Shown: in pieces, positions 45,775-58,231 of the stretch
Position numbering within the stretch: position 1 is the first letter of the stretch
Layout: every line of letters begins with the position of its first letter
Assembly (NCBI RefSeq): GCF_901709675.1
Contig: NC_051099.1
Span: 1,984,001 to 2,048,000, forward strand
DNA from: Syngnathus acus
Taxonomy: Eukaryota > Chordata > Actinopteri > Syngnathiformes > Syngnathidae
DNA length: 64,000 nt
Direction: 5' to 3'
Notes under the pieces: model-generated
Databases searched by the model: none
The model's input: only the letters and a program-made list of their open reading frames with translations
Told to the model about the DNA's origin: nothing
Program-made: the position numbers and the translations under genes

Positions 45775-47508
45775 GCTTTCTTTGAAGACTCACATGAAAC
45801 GCAGAGTGGAGGCCCCGGGAGGACGGCCCCTGGCGGTTGCAGCAACACACCCCACCCCGCCAAGCCCGCCGTCTGATCCCAGAGGCCCCGGGCCCTCGAG
45901 TCAGCCCTGAGGCTACTGGACCAAAAGCAGCTGACTGCACACCAAAAGAGAGAAGGAAGATTAGAAACCAAACATTAAGATATGTAAAGATTGTATTTGT
46001 TATCGTATTCTGAGCATCCAACGCATGGGTATTTATGTGCTTAAAAAATGTCAAGTTTGTGACAAACATTCGAGAAAGCCGTCAAGTCAACAGATGGCGC
46101 AAGATCACAAAAATTCAAGGTGATTTTTTACCAACTCAGAGACACAAGTGGATATTTCGACATATTGTGAAAAATGGAAATTTCAGTTCATACGCAAATT
46201 TAAGCTATATTTAACCCCAACATGGAAATAAAAATACGAATATTTTAAATCTAAGCGCAAATCATTTTTATTATAAATCTAATTAAATACAATAAAAATA
46301 TTTCTAATAATCAGTCAAATCAATCAAATTGGATGAACATAAAAATAAATCAGAATTGACAAATACAATTAAATAAATAAATGATACAAATTCAAATAGA
46401 TAAAAAGAGGTCATTAGATCATGCACAGCTCACTTGTGAAGTTATTTTGTTTTTTCTCCCTTTTGAACTATTAATGAGCATCGTGGTTCACACACTGAAT
46501 TTGGCACAGGGACGTGAGCACGGAGAGTTTGCGTCCGCCGCAGCCCTCCTCCTGGCTCATCTAGAGCTCACATTGCATCACATCACCGAGTGACGGCTGC
46601 AAGAGGGAGCAGAGTGCTGAAACGTGTTCGTCCCAAACAACTGTGCTTCTCCACTCGTGTATTTCTGGGAACGGGCCGAGAGTGCACCCGCGCAAGAGAA
46701 CAGATTCTAGAAGACTTCTTTGTGGGCTGAATACTTAAACTGGAGCTTATTTATAATTGATTAGAGCTCCAGAGGGTAGGGAGCTAATAAACAGATTAGC
46801 AGCTCTATAAAAAGGAATGTTTTAGTGAGCATGGGCGGTCATTTCAATGTGTTTTGTGATAAAGGCTAGACGATAGATGCAATCGAGACTGCGGTAGTTT
46901 GGTGGTTATTATTCTGGTAAGGTGGAGATTTCCAGTTGAGATAGTTACACAGGAAGATTAATCCAATGCAAAAAAAAAATAATCTGCTTTTACATCCCTT
47001 ACGTTTTTTGTAAAGATTGAATTTGATTTAGCACAGCTGCTCTCCATTCACACCCAAGACATTAAATCATGACACCAAAGAAGGTAAATGGCAAATTGGA
47101 ACCAATGGAGACACTTTTGTTACCTCTTGCCAACAGTTTCGAAGTTGACGGCTGTGTCTGGTTAAAATGAAATAAAAAAATAGTCAAAGCGGGGTTTAAG
47201 AAGTGATGATAGTAATGTCAGAAAAAGCCGACAAGAAAATCAAAATTTTTATTTGGGGTTAATCAGAGGCGCTTACAATGTTACAGGTGTGAATTTGAAC
47301 ACACCTGTGCAACCATATTTTTCTTAGTTGTTTATTTTCCCTTCTAAACTGAGTTGTACAGGTGACAATATTGGAAATAAGTGACAAATTAATCATTTTG
47401 GTCCATTCTAAAATACCCTTTTATCCTTTGTTTGTTAACCTCTGATCTCGCTTATACCATAAAAAAAACATTCCAAACACATTTTATAAATGCTCAATAA
47501 GATTTCGT

Positions 47509-47691
47509 TTTATTTCATTTGTTGGGAGTACATTAAATATGCCACTTAAATACACAGTATATAATAAATAGATGAATTCCAATGATTTTGACTGCAGCGG
47601 TTTGAAGAGCTCTTCAAGTTGATGAAGTAGCAGTTTTGTAAACCAGGGTGAACACATTTAACGTCATTCATTTTCAAAGTGACCTTTGCGT
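47509..47691 (-). other. il4/13 3' UTR with AU-rich elements and poly(A) signal
   Basis: On the minus strand, about 180 bases follow the stop codon. Three ATTTA motifs lie close together at about 47566-47570, 47547-47551 and 47534-47538, and AATAAA is at 47509-47514. Clustered ATTTA is typical of unstable cytokine mRNAs and supports the cytokine reading of this gene. Confidence 0.65.
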
Positions 47692-48474
47692 CTATTGCGA
47701 CGGCCTGGTTGTAATTGTCGAAGGCACGGTGGTGCTCGTTGAGCTGCGCATGATTTTGTATCGGATGCATTTGATGAGATCCTCTTTAAGAAGGGGCATT
47801 TGGTATTTGTTGCCCGTCGGTGCCACTCGCTGTAGCACGGCTTTGCATTGAAACTGCGATAAGAGAGAACAGTCAGTGATAATAATAATTCATTAAATTT
47901 GTATAGGGCTTTTCAAAGACCCAAAGATGCTTGCACAAAAAGAAATCAAATAAAAATGGGGCAGTCAATGTTATCCTTACTTCTTTCTGACGATTGTACA
48001 CGTTTAAATGTCTTGCAATCTCCTCGGTCTCTTTTGTTTTGTTCAGGAGCTCGTGAACTTTGCAGAAGAACTTGGCCTATTGGGTAAAAGCACAATTACT
48101 ATCAATATGCTTGAAATTTTTTCTTCCTTTTTTTTTTTTTATCCATGTGCCTGATCTCATCCTCACCTCACATCTTCCAATGCCTTCTGCCAGATGTGTC
48201 AAACGATCAAAGTCTCCCTGTAAAGAAATAAAAAGTTACATTTAAAAATCTATGCACCAGCAATGTAGTGTATTTTTTATTTTATTATGGTGGATTGAAA
48301 CTGCGATTCTCTTACCGTGGGTAATGACATGTTGCTATCAAACAAGTCGATGATTGGTTTGAGTTTATGCTCGGGTTTTTGGTGGGTCGGCTTGGTTGAA
48401 GCTGGATGGCCCAGCGAAGCCGGATGGCCCAGCAAAGCCATCATCAAGAGCGTCGCCATCATCAAGGTCATCAT
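47692..48474 (-). CDS. il4/13: Candidate interleukin-4/13 (four-exon type-2 cytokine)
   Basis: This is a predicted secreted short-chain helical cytokine of 155 residues. Exons on the minus strand are 48316-48474, 48167-48217, 47981-48076 and 47692-47853, all separated by phase-0 introns with good GT-AG signals, as in the IL-4/IL-13 family. The 51-bp second exon resembles the 48-bp exon of mammalian IL-4. It has a hydrophobic Met/Leu signal peptide (residues 1-20), cysteines at 69, 75, 105 and 131 (two possible disulfides), and N-glycosylation sequons at N48 and N82. Segments AKFFCKVHELL and FQCKAVLQRV resemble the helix-C region of IL-4. It lies 0.77 kb downstream of rad50 on the same strand, as human IL13/IL4 lie after RAD50. 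Overall similarity is low, so the call rests on structure plus synteny; A versus B paralog is undecided. The Ser/Thr-rich C-tail is unusual. Confidence 0.72.
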
Positions 48475-48556
48475 TTTCGCTTCTAATTTCACCTCGTCGG
48501 AATGCGCTTGAATTGTCAGCGACTAGTTCGTTGTGATGCCTCAATCGCAAGCATGG

Positions 48557-48564
48557 AATTTATA
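48557..48564 (-). promoter_or_regulatory. TATA box of the il4/13 candidate
   Basis: TATAAATT on the minus strand, about 83 bases before the start codon. This predicts a transcription start near 48530 and a short 5' UTR. A distinct TATA box is usual for inducible cytokine genes. Confidence 0.55.
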
Positions 48565-49239
48565 CTACTCGTTCCCCCCACCCCCTTTAAAAAAAAAATG
48601 CTGTTACCCTGCAGTACACCGGAAATAAGATTTAGTTGATTATACTTACAACAAAATGAGATATGTTTCTTTGAATTTGTGTGTCATATTAGGTCACAAT
48701 ATTAGAAAATAAGCACCTGAGCATATTTTTTCCCCCCCATCTCTTCCCACTATTAGAACGACTACCGTGACTTAAAAGTTAAAAGCGGAATAACATTATG
48801 AAATTTAAATGTGACCATTAACGAAACATATGAGCTCATTAACATTTTTTTTTTAACAATATTACTGATATTCTGTACACATATATATCTATATTCTCAC
48901 ATTTTCCACACAGATTGCAGCTTGCAGGAAGTCGTTTTTTTAATGCCAGAAACTCAACCTTGTATTCAACTCACTGGTACTGCTAACAATGCAGCGTTCT
49001 AAAGCCATTCAATCAATCAACAACACTTTGATACAATAGTCAAGATGCAAACTTAAGTCATTTCTCTGTTTTTGGTGAATTCAGAAAACCCAAAATTGAA
49101 CCCGACCAAAAACATTGAAATTTGATTTCTAGAATAATCTGTGTTTATATTTAGGTATTTTCTTGTATAATGAACAAACCTAAGTGGAACTGTAAATGGT
49201 AACGATGAAACTAGTTACTGTAGAGGTGTTGCGGTATAC

Positions 49240-52200
49240 TCAGTGTAAATAGGAGGAGAGAGAGCTGATACTGCACTTGATGATCTCAGAGTTCTGTTCC
49301 CGGTTCTTGCGGATGCGGTAGAAGTTTTCGATGTAACTGGAGCGGCCCAGCAGCTCCACAAAGTCCTCGTCGTGCGTGATGATCAGCAGCTGGAAGTTGC
49401 GCTGGCGGGAGCGGCTCTTGATGATTCTGTGCCGATGGGAGAGGAGGAAAAGGGATGAGAGTTGTAAAGTCGCACATGGATGCTGCTAATGACAATAAAG
49501 ATTTTCCGTTTTTTTTTATCTTTGCTGATATTGCTGTTGGGATCGACAGCAATGCGCCACATATTTTGCACCTATAACATTTTATGCTATGTTTACCATT
49601 TGAACTCTATATTAGTGGATATTTTTAGGAGGGGATCTTCTGTTTTCAATCACTCTGACACTTGGTAGTGAAGCTTTTTGAAAATGTTTCCCCTGTAATT
49701 ATGGGATCATTTGTAAGGCGTGTGTGTGTGTGTGTGCGCATGTGCACCGACTCGATAAGGGCGTGTGCCAGCGACTCGATGTTTTCTCTGTCCAGGTTGG
49801 TGGTGGGCTCATCCAGTGCGAGGATCCCGCAATTCAGACAGAAGGTCTCCGCCAAGGCAAGACGGATAATAAGAGATGCCAACACCTGCGAGCACACGGA
49901 ATCAGACTTACACAAAGTACACAAGGCTATTTAAAAAAAAATAATAATAATAAAAAAATAAATCAAGTAGGTACCTTCTGGCCAGCACTGGAGCGCCCCC
50001 TCATATCCAAACTGGTATCTCCTTTTACCATGACTACTCGATAGTTGTAAACTCTTCGTCGCACTTCGGCAGAAGTGTTCTCATCCACGTCCGAGCGAAT
50101 TTCCACATACTCAATATCTGGGAAGAGAATTGAGGATGGACCAGGGTGAACACCAATGGCTTGTGTTTCATTTTATTTCTAAAATGCCATGGTGTGAAGA
50201 ACTGTTGTTCTAAATGAAACAATTATGACAATTTCCCGCTTAAAAATAATGATCTTCTGCTGTGGACTTCAAGATACCTTGTCCTCGGTAGGTGCTCCGC
50301 CAAAGGTCTCTGATGAGTTTGTTGATTTCATCCATCTTCATGCTGTGGAACTTCATGATGGCTCTAAAATTAGGCAATTGCGTTTTTTTTCCAACTCCAT
50401 GCTGTATTTGTTATGAAGGATGAGGGGGGAGAAATGGATGGACGTGTGTGTGTGTGTGTGTGTATGTGTATTTAGTTATTTATTTAAAATGTAAAGTTAC
50501 GACATCTCATACAAAATTGCTGATAAATACTTCTGAGAGGATACCGAACGTGATTAATCGTCAGTCATATTATTTCATACCATAAGCTATTTCAATCTGT
50601 GTCATTTTGATATACGGTAAACAAGTAGGTTGATAAAGGCGATAAAAAAAGCAGCTGACTGAATATGGTCTTCCTGTGTTACTCGAAACGTTTGGCCCAA
50701 CAACCCAGCAACTGCAATGTGGTCAAACTATCAAGTGGAAATCAACTGCTTTCTTCCGAGGCCCATATATGGCACCTGAAGAGGCGAGTCATGACAAAAA
50801 AAGGAAAAGTCATTATCAATCCGTCTGATTTGCTTACGAGGCAGAAAGGGTTGCTAATTTTTTTTTTTTTTATTCTATACAAGTAGTAGCTAATTCTTTT
50901 TGAAGCTTTTGAATGGATATAAATAAAATAATGAGTATTGCGAACAATGTATCTTTTTTTCCCTATTCAATATGAAGTACTAAAACCTACTGTATAGGCC
51001 ACATGTTTTTGACATAATTTGTTGTTAAAGGCCAAGTCCATTTTTTAACTGGGCCACACACCCATCACTCCTTGGAGGGCAGCCAAGGCCTCCTTGTTCT
51101 TGGTATTGATAATGCTGACGAAACAGCTGACTCAACCATGCGGGCGTGACGGAAATAACACTTCCACTGTGCCATTATGACTGACAGCGACACACTGCCC
51201 CGTAAAATCCCTGTTTCGTCATCCACTTTCTTCAGGGTTTTTTTTTTTTACAGATTTATCAGCTGCTTGTACTTATTGAGATTATTTCTTTTCTAACTCC
51301 AAATACTTGCTGAGTTTTATAGTTCACATTTTTTGTGAAGTGCTATTATACATTGACAGAAGTACAATTCCAAGCATTTTTTTTGTAAACTATTCACATA
51401 TTCTCTTGTTTTTATGTTGGGACCAAAGCAATAAAAGCTTTCAGTTGGTGCCGTTTTGGTGGCAAGAAACTGTGTTGAAGTGATTAGTGGAGCTTCATTT
51501 CGACAAAAGTGGTTCTTTGTCACCATTTTGTGCCATCTTTATGACAAGCAACTAAAAAAAAAAGATAAATTAAGGTGCGGCGGGATGCAGCACAGGAAAA
51601 CGTGTCACACTCAGTGATAAAGCAAAGTGTCACACTTACTGATCGAGGGCTTTGTAGTAGAGTCCCAGGTCTTTGATGACCAGCTCGGTCGTACGCATTG
51701 TGATCATCTTGTTTTTGTAGCGCTCGTCCGCTTTACCGTACTGGTCTTCTCGCAACTCTTTTCTGAAAGCGATACGTCAAGTTTTTTTGCAAAGCCAGTA
51801 AAGGCGATGACGACAGACGGCTAGCTCGGTAGCGTAGCGCAGCTCACTTGTGATGCAGCAACTCATCCTCGAAGCCTTTCTGGCGACCGAACGCAGTGCT
51901 GCGGTTATTCTTCAGCTCCTCCAACTTGCGTTCGGCTTCACGTCGTTCTCTGCACGAGCACGTAAAAGAGTCAAAGTGAGACCCCCGGATAAAACGAACT
52001 GAAAAGGATTTCTTTGGCAAAGCACAGATGAGGACTCTTACTGGCGCAGCTGTGTCACTTGCATGTTGCCTATTTCTTTGCAAAAGGCCTCCCGCTTAAC
52101 CACAAGCTCTCTTAGCTCTTCAACACGCTTTCTTAGGGTCAGGTTGTCCTGTAACCAGCGCTCTTGCATCTGCCATGAGGGAAAATACACGTTAAACTTC

Positions 52201-55200
52201 CATTTCTATCTGTGCATCGGCAGAACAATTAAATGTGCTTCCAATAAAGTTAAAATGGTATCTCAACGCACACTTTTTATCACATTCGTTTGGTAAAACA
52301 TTATGTATGCTAAATATGTACAAACAAAATAGGTAAATATGTGCCATGGCGAAATGTTGGGAAAACGCTGCACTCTTGGACTAGTTTACATTTTGAGTGT
52401 CGATGTCCTGACGGATGTTTTCTTTCTCTTTGCTGATCTTCTCTTTGTGACGTTCAGCCGCATGGAGCAGCGTGTTGGTTTCTTGAAGTTGAGATTCTTT
52501 TTTCTGCAACGACAGAAAAAAAACAACAATGCTTATCTGTAGTGCTAATACAAAGACTGAGTATCTTGGACACGACTGATCAGTCCGCTTTTAAGGGTCA
52601 GCGTTGTAACTTTGAATGACTGACCTCCTGGTGTTCATGTTTGCCCTCTTCAATATACTTGCGGATGTGCCATTCCACGTCGGAGATGGTCTTTATTTTC
52701 TCTTTGATGGTGTTGATCTGCCATTGACAAACGGTGAAGTAGATATAAACATAAATGGACAAAGACTTGCGAGTAATCATGCATCCACCTTTTCCTGTCC
52801 TTCTTCCTGCTTCTGCCTTCTCCGTCCCATCATCTCCTCTTTTTCCTGTTGCATCTTATGCAACGTGGAGATTAGCGGAGACAGCTGCTCCTTCGCTTCC
52901 TGATTGTGGTGAGAACATGGCATTTGGTTGCTTTGTTTTCTGCTAAGCCCGAACAGAAGAAAGTCGAATTTCGGCATGGCAATGAAAGTACCCGGATGTC
53001 CCTGGTTAAGGCCTGATTCTCAGCGGAGAAATCAGCACGCTGCTCCTCCAGCTGCTGCTGCTTCTGCATGTCGCTGCTCAGTTGGAGTTTCTCCGCTTTG
53101 GTCTCGTTCACACAACTCTTCAGCATCTGAATCCGATCCTGCTGGTCTTGGATCAGCTTGCGTTTCAGATCCATCCTGTTGGATGCTACGCGGTGGGGGA
53201 AAGGGGTGTCAAGAAGCACGGTTTCTCATACTTTAGTGGCTTTTTTGTTGTTGTTTGATGGTGTGCCTTGGCTCATTTCATGTTTGGAAACACTGAACGA
53301 GCTGAGATCATCTTACTGGTGTCTAATTTGAGCTGAGTCTCCTGCTTCTCCTGACTGACTTGCTGGACGGTTCTGGTCAAGTCTACTCCCTGGAGTTTAG
53401 CGGCGTTCTGAGCTATTTTCACCTCCACTTCTTTTAGATCCATCTACGAAGAACAAGAATTTTGAATTGTCACAACGACGTCTCGTATGTTCCCAGAAGC
53501 AAACGGGAGAATCGTACCAGGAATCTGTCCATCAGAGCGATGTCCTGCTGACAGGCCTTGACGGTTTCCTCCTCTGACATCAGAGCCGCAAGCAGAGTCT
53601 CCTGTTCCTCCACATCTTTTTTCAGCCTCTCAATATCTCTGTTCACACTCTGCAGTCGATTTCGCAGCTCAGGCAACTCATTCTCCTGTAACTGCAGAAT
53701 GGACTGCCTGCGGGGACAGGTAAACATGAACGTAAAGTACATAGGAGGAAAAGTGAGGATGATTGGAACGGATTGCTCAGTAGATGAACAGCAAATCAAT
53801 CCATTGATTCTTATGGTAATTATTTTCTTGAAATTCCAACAACCAGCTTCACGCCACAGATTGTATTTTACTTTAGAGCTTCCAAGCTACTGTGCAAATA
53901 TTCTTATAGGCCTTTCATGATAATCCCACGCCATCTAGTGGACTAAACCATTCATCGCTTTTAGTTCAACCAAATTGCTTACTGGCCAAATTTTGGCCAC
54001 ACGCTTATATCGTGTGTTATACACATTAGAGTTGACATGTTATACCTGACTGGTCTTAGTGTCACCATCTCATCTCTCCTTCTTTCCTTCCTCTTCAGGT
54101 CCTGCTCGGTGTTCTTCAGCTTGTCTGGAACCAGACGCAATTTGGACTGCATGTCGCCGATGACCTCTTGTAAGTCGGGTTCGGACGGGAACGTTCGCTG
54201 GCAGACGGGGCAGCAGGGCTCCCTCTCCTCGGTCAGCTGGCTGATAAACTGGGTGTAGACGGCAGTGGCTCCAGCAAGCATGGCTAGAAGAAAAGAAAAA
54301 AAACTTAATGTAACTTTTTGAATTGATTTGCATAAATGTAGTGCACACGACAACCTCTTTGTTTGGAGATTTTTTCCAGGTCCTCTTGCAATTTGCTGAG
54401 GTCCTGCTCCAGATCTTGACTGCCGCAGACGTTGAAGAACTTTTCTTCATCATTTGTCAACTGCTGCTCCTTTTTACGTAGCTCAGCAGCAATGTGGTTC
54501 TTATTCTGCTCGCTGGATGCCAGGTCCTTACTGTGAAATCATAACAGGCTCGTCATGACAAAGTAAGGTTCAATAACAAGGCCCAAACATAAACAGAATG
54601 GAACCTCCAAAGTAGAACTGCAATGCTAATTGACTTCCAAGGTTTTCTAATTTCAAAACGTCTTCATGTACAATAGAATTACTTGGTTTCTGACGATTTG
54701 AAATAATTATAAACGCTCAATTAACAGGTAATGCTTCCGCTACAGTAGTAGTGGTGTGACATGAATTTTGAAAATGATAGGACTTGCAGTGCTCGACTTT
54801 GAAGGTTCCGAGAATGTAATAATTAGACAACCCACTTGAGTTTGGCCAGTTTGTCCCTGGTTCTGTTTATTTCCTTTGACTTAGCGTAAAGCCAGTCCTC
54901 CAGTTCTCTTTTGTTGGGAAAGTGGCCCAGCAGTGCCACCAGTTCATCACTATGACGTGACTTGATCTTGCGTACCTGCTCCTCTTTCGCTTTCTACAAA
55001 AGCAAAAGAAAAGATGGAATGTTACAAGGGGAAACGGCAGACAAGCATGAGGAAGGATGACAAATGTCACCTTGTCCTTAGTCAACATGTCCATTTGAGT
55101 ACGTGCTGTTGTGTGCATGTTGAGCACGGCCATCTCTTGGTCCAGCTGCCTCTGTGTGCGGTCGAGCTCTGCCTTTTCTCTCTGGAGCGCCACAACCTCG

Positions 55201-57632
55201 ACCTTCAGCCCCTCTACGTTGGACGTCTCGAGGGCACTCTGCAGCTCATGTTCCTGAAAAGACAACAAATGAACTTGGTTGATGTTTTTTTTTTTTTTAC
55301 TAACTTTGGAAAATGGACAAACTCACCGCTTTGGCCAGCTCGCTTTCCAGCTCGTGCATTCTGCCGAACGAACCTTCAAGCCTCTGCAGCTCAGTGTGGA
55401 CATTCTGGAGCTCAAGCTGCTTCTTTAGCTGCATGTCTTTTTTCAGTTCGATTATTCTCTCCAGACCCGTCTTCTTATCCCTGATATCATCAATTGACTG
55501 TTGTTTCTGCTGCTCCTTTTCCTGCAGGTCCGCCTGGTTGAAGGAACGAGAGGTGAAATGAGTGACTCATCAATTAACTTGCTTGAGTGGTCTGACTTTT
55601 TCTTACCATAACCTGAGCAACTTTCATTTTTTCCTGCTCCAGTCTCTGAGTGACATGACGATGGAAGCTCTCGAGCTGAAGAGTCGTGAAGGGCGGCCGG
55701 TCGTAGCCTTCCATCTCCAGTTGGGATGACAATAAGCGGACCTGCGACAGTGAAACGAAGGCTCTCTCAAGAACCAGCTAGTTTGATTTTGAGCGCTAGG
55801 ATTTGCTCTCACCTGAGTGTCACGGTTCTTGATGTTTTGTGTGTGGCAGTCAGACTCGACTTGGAGACGTCCTGGGAAGACCAGAAGACATTTTACAACA
55901 TTTTTAGCCACTCTTCTTTCTATTGACAAATTCACAATTGTTGCGGGTTTCTCGTGCTTACGTACCTTGTTCCACTAGGAGCTCGGACTTTTGTCTGTTG
56001 AGTCTCTGACACTCCCTGTCGGCTTGCTCCAGCTGCTTCTGGCAGTCTTTCAGCCTACTTTCCTTCTCCCTTACGGTTCTCTGGTGGTTCAGGTAAGACT
56101 CTTGCAGCTGCTCGGTCGAACCCTGGAACACCTGCAAGCAAACAAGGACTACAGGCTCAAAGCTATTCTGGAGTATTTCAAATGATTTTTTTATAATGTG
56201 TGACATTTTTTTTAATTAGACCTCAATGAATTGTGCAGCTGTATCTAGTAAAGTTTTAGATGAGTGTTCATTTCATGGTTAAGTGTTGCACCTTTTCCAT
56301 TGTTTCCTCGAGCTCCTTGTTGTCCTCCTCCATCTGTTTCTTCCTGCTGTCCAATACCTTGATATCATTGTCCAGCTTCATCACCTTGCCCAGTTTCAAG
56401 TCGATGTCTGCCAACTGATTCTGACAATTGAGAGAGAAAAAAATACAATGACTCATTTATATGGCATGTAATCACTTGGATTTCAAACAGCGCAACAGCA
56501 CGCACTTCCAGTGGCTCGATTTGGCTTTCCAGCATCTGGACACGGTCCCTGGAGGCCATCAGTTGATCTTCTTTGTAGGCGACAATCTCTCTAATCTGCT
56601 GGGCCTTCTCTTTGTTCTGCTTCAAAAAGTGCAACTCCACCTGGCACTCTTTCACGGTGTTGCTCTGCTTGAGACGCAACTGACGCATCGTCTCCAGAGC
56701 TTTGATGTACCTTGAAGGCGATACGAATGTCAATAAAACATCTAGTGGCAGTGAGTGAATGTGCAAATGAGTTGGCTTTACTTGGTTGCAGCAAAGATGG
56801 AATCAAACTTTTCTTTGAGTGCCTTGCCCTCACTAAGTGGCCAGTTGGAATCCTCTTGATGGCAGAATATGACGTTATTCAACACGGCCTTGGAAACGCC
56901 TAGTGCAGAAATCATCTCGCGGTCTAACTCGCCACACTTGGATGACAAGCTCACCTTTTCACCATCCCTGGATGAATACATGGAGAGAATATGAGCATAG
57001 ATTGTTTTTTCTCCCACGCTCCCAAATCATGCATGCGAGGTTGATTGAAGACCGGAATAGGCTCGCAAAATAAAGAGCCAGGCTTGACATGACTTAAAAA
57101 AAGTCAGGACTTACTTTATCCGAGTAATAACCTGCTCTAAGCTTTTAAAGGAGTAATTCTTCGTCTTCTGGGTACACGACATGGAACGTTGGATGGCAAT
57201 TTTGTCTCCGTTGACATCAGAGAACAGAAGTCGAATCTGCGCCCGCACGTCTGTTTCGTGGGCCTCCTGGAATCACATGTTGATGAATGCTCACATTAGA
57301 ATTTAGCATGGGGAGTAGGGAATGCACAACATCTAAAAATAATAATTCACCTTTGGATCATGGACGAAAGCAACTCCTTTAGAACCTGGGGGAAGTTCTC
57401 CTGAAGTTGCATACCTGAGGCACTCAATTATGGTCTGAAACACAAAAAGATATATACTGTACAATCAATTCTAGCTCCAATGTGTACTCTTGAGTGTCTG
57501 TACCGTTTTGCCTGCTCCGTTGGAACCAACCAGAACCGTAAGGGGAGTAAAGAACTCGATTACTTGTTTGTCTTTGTCTTCAATTCCAAAGCTTCGCACC
57601 CCCAGGATGCTCATCTTGTCAATTTTAGACAT
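49240..57632 (-). CDS. rad50: RAD50 double-strand break repair protein
   Basis: RAD50 is the SMC-like ATPase of the MRE11-RAD50-NBS1 complex, acting in nuclear DNA-break sensing and telomere maintenance. The coding sequence starts at 57632 ([20 protein letters not shown]) and ends with SSLSSYLH at 49240, about 1,300 residues as in human (1312). Walker A is GSNGAGKT at the end of the first coding exon (57504-57632). The [20 protein letters not shown] block is near 56.8 kb. Two long coiled-coil arms flank the zinc hook CCPVCQRTF (about 54199-54216). The ABC signature [14 protein letters not shown] (about 49.97 kb and 49.88 kb) is split by an intron. Walker B is LDEPTTNLD (about 49790-49817), followed by [14 protein letters not shown] splice acceptor just before AAAGCAAACATG shows that a 5' non-coding exon exists, probably ending at the donor near 58151. 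Ser replaces the usual Pro in Walker A. Confidence 0.97.
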
Positions 57633-58215
57633 GTTTGCTTTCTGCAAGAGACAAAAAAGAAGCAAAAATGAAATTCACCTGTAAAGGTTATTATGCATTT
57701 TGAGTTGATGCTAAAATTTCATCTGAAGGCCTTAACTTTTGCGAGGAGTGTATGAATCTGATTTTGTTCGATTTTACTGGCTTTTGGGGTCATGCGCGAC
57801 CCCGGAAAGGCACGTGGGTTCAAAACATCACAACGAACCATACAGGTATAGTTACAGATACAGGTAAATTATAACAACAGATATTAACTATACTTTATTA
57901 GAACTGTGTAGACGTTTTAGTAACCCACAACTTGTCTATTTAAGCACGAATTACTTTTTAGACCTATCACGAAAGTAATATACGCGGTAAGCTAGCTAAT
58001 AATATTACGTACGGTTACGCTCGACAAAACAGACAAGCAACATAACAACAACAACAACAACAACAACGTCAAAGCATTACACGGAATAATGCAAATGGCC
58101 ATTTGTTCGTATTTAACTTGTCTAAAGACGCATTGTGTCACGAAAACACACCTTCTTGTCTTGGAACGTGCCTCCACGTTTAACAGTTCTGAATCCTACG
58201 TTTCGCGCTGCATGA

Positions 58216-58231
58216 GTGATGACGTCATCAC
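58216..58231. promoter_or_regulatory. Palindromic CRE/ATF site in the rad50 promoter
   Basis: GTGATGACGTCATCAC is a perfect 16-base palindrome containing the full cAMP-response element TGACGTCA. It lies just upstream of the inferred 5' non-coding exon of rad50, whose donor AAGAAG|GTGTGT is near 58151, so it probably sits in the core promoter. Confidence 0.55.

Larger units (their letters stand above)
42487..47508. other. Non-coding gap between pou4f3 and il4/13
   Basis: About 5 kb without a supported exon. It contains a (CA)n tract (about 43799-43819), a (GT)n tract running into 20 consecutive G (44144-44180), a poly-T run (about 44371-44388) and a (CCCT)n tract (45746-45774). I looked for a second cytokine-type gene here and saw none. 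Confidence 0.55.

Noticed and set aside
45480-45971. A 163-residue open frame on the minus strand that could suggest another cytokine
   Set aside because: It spans the (CCCT)n repeat, has no clear signal peptide followed by helical segments, and has no multi-exon phase-0 pattern.
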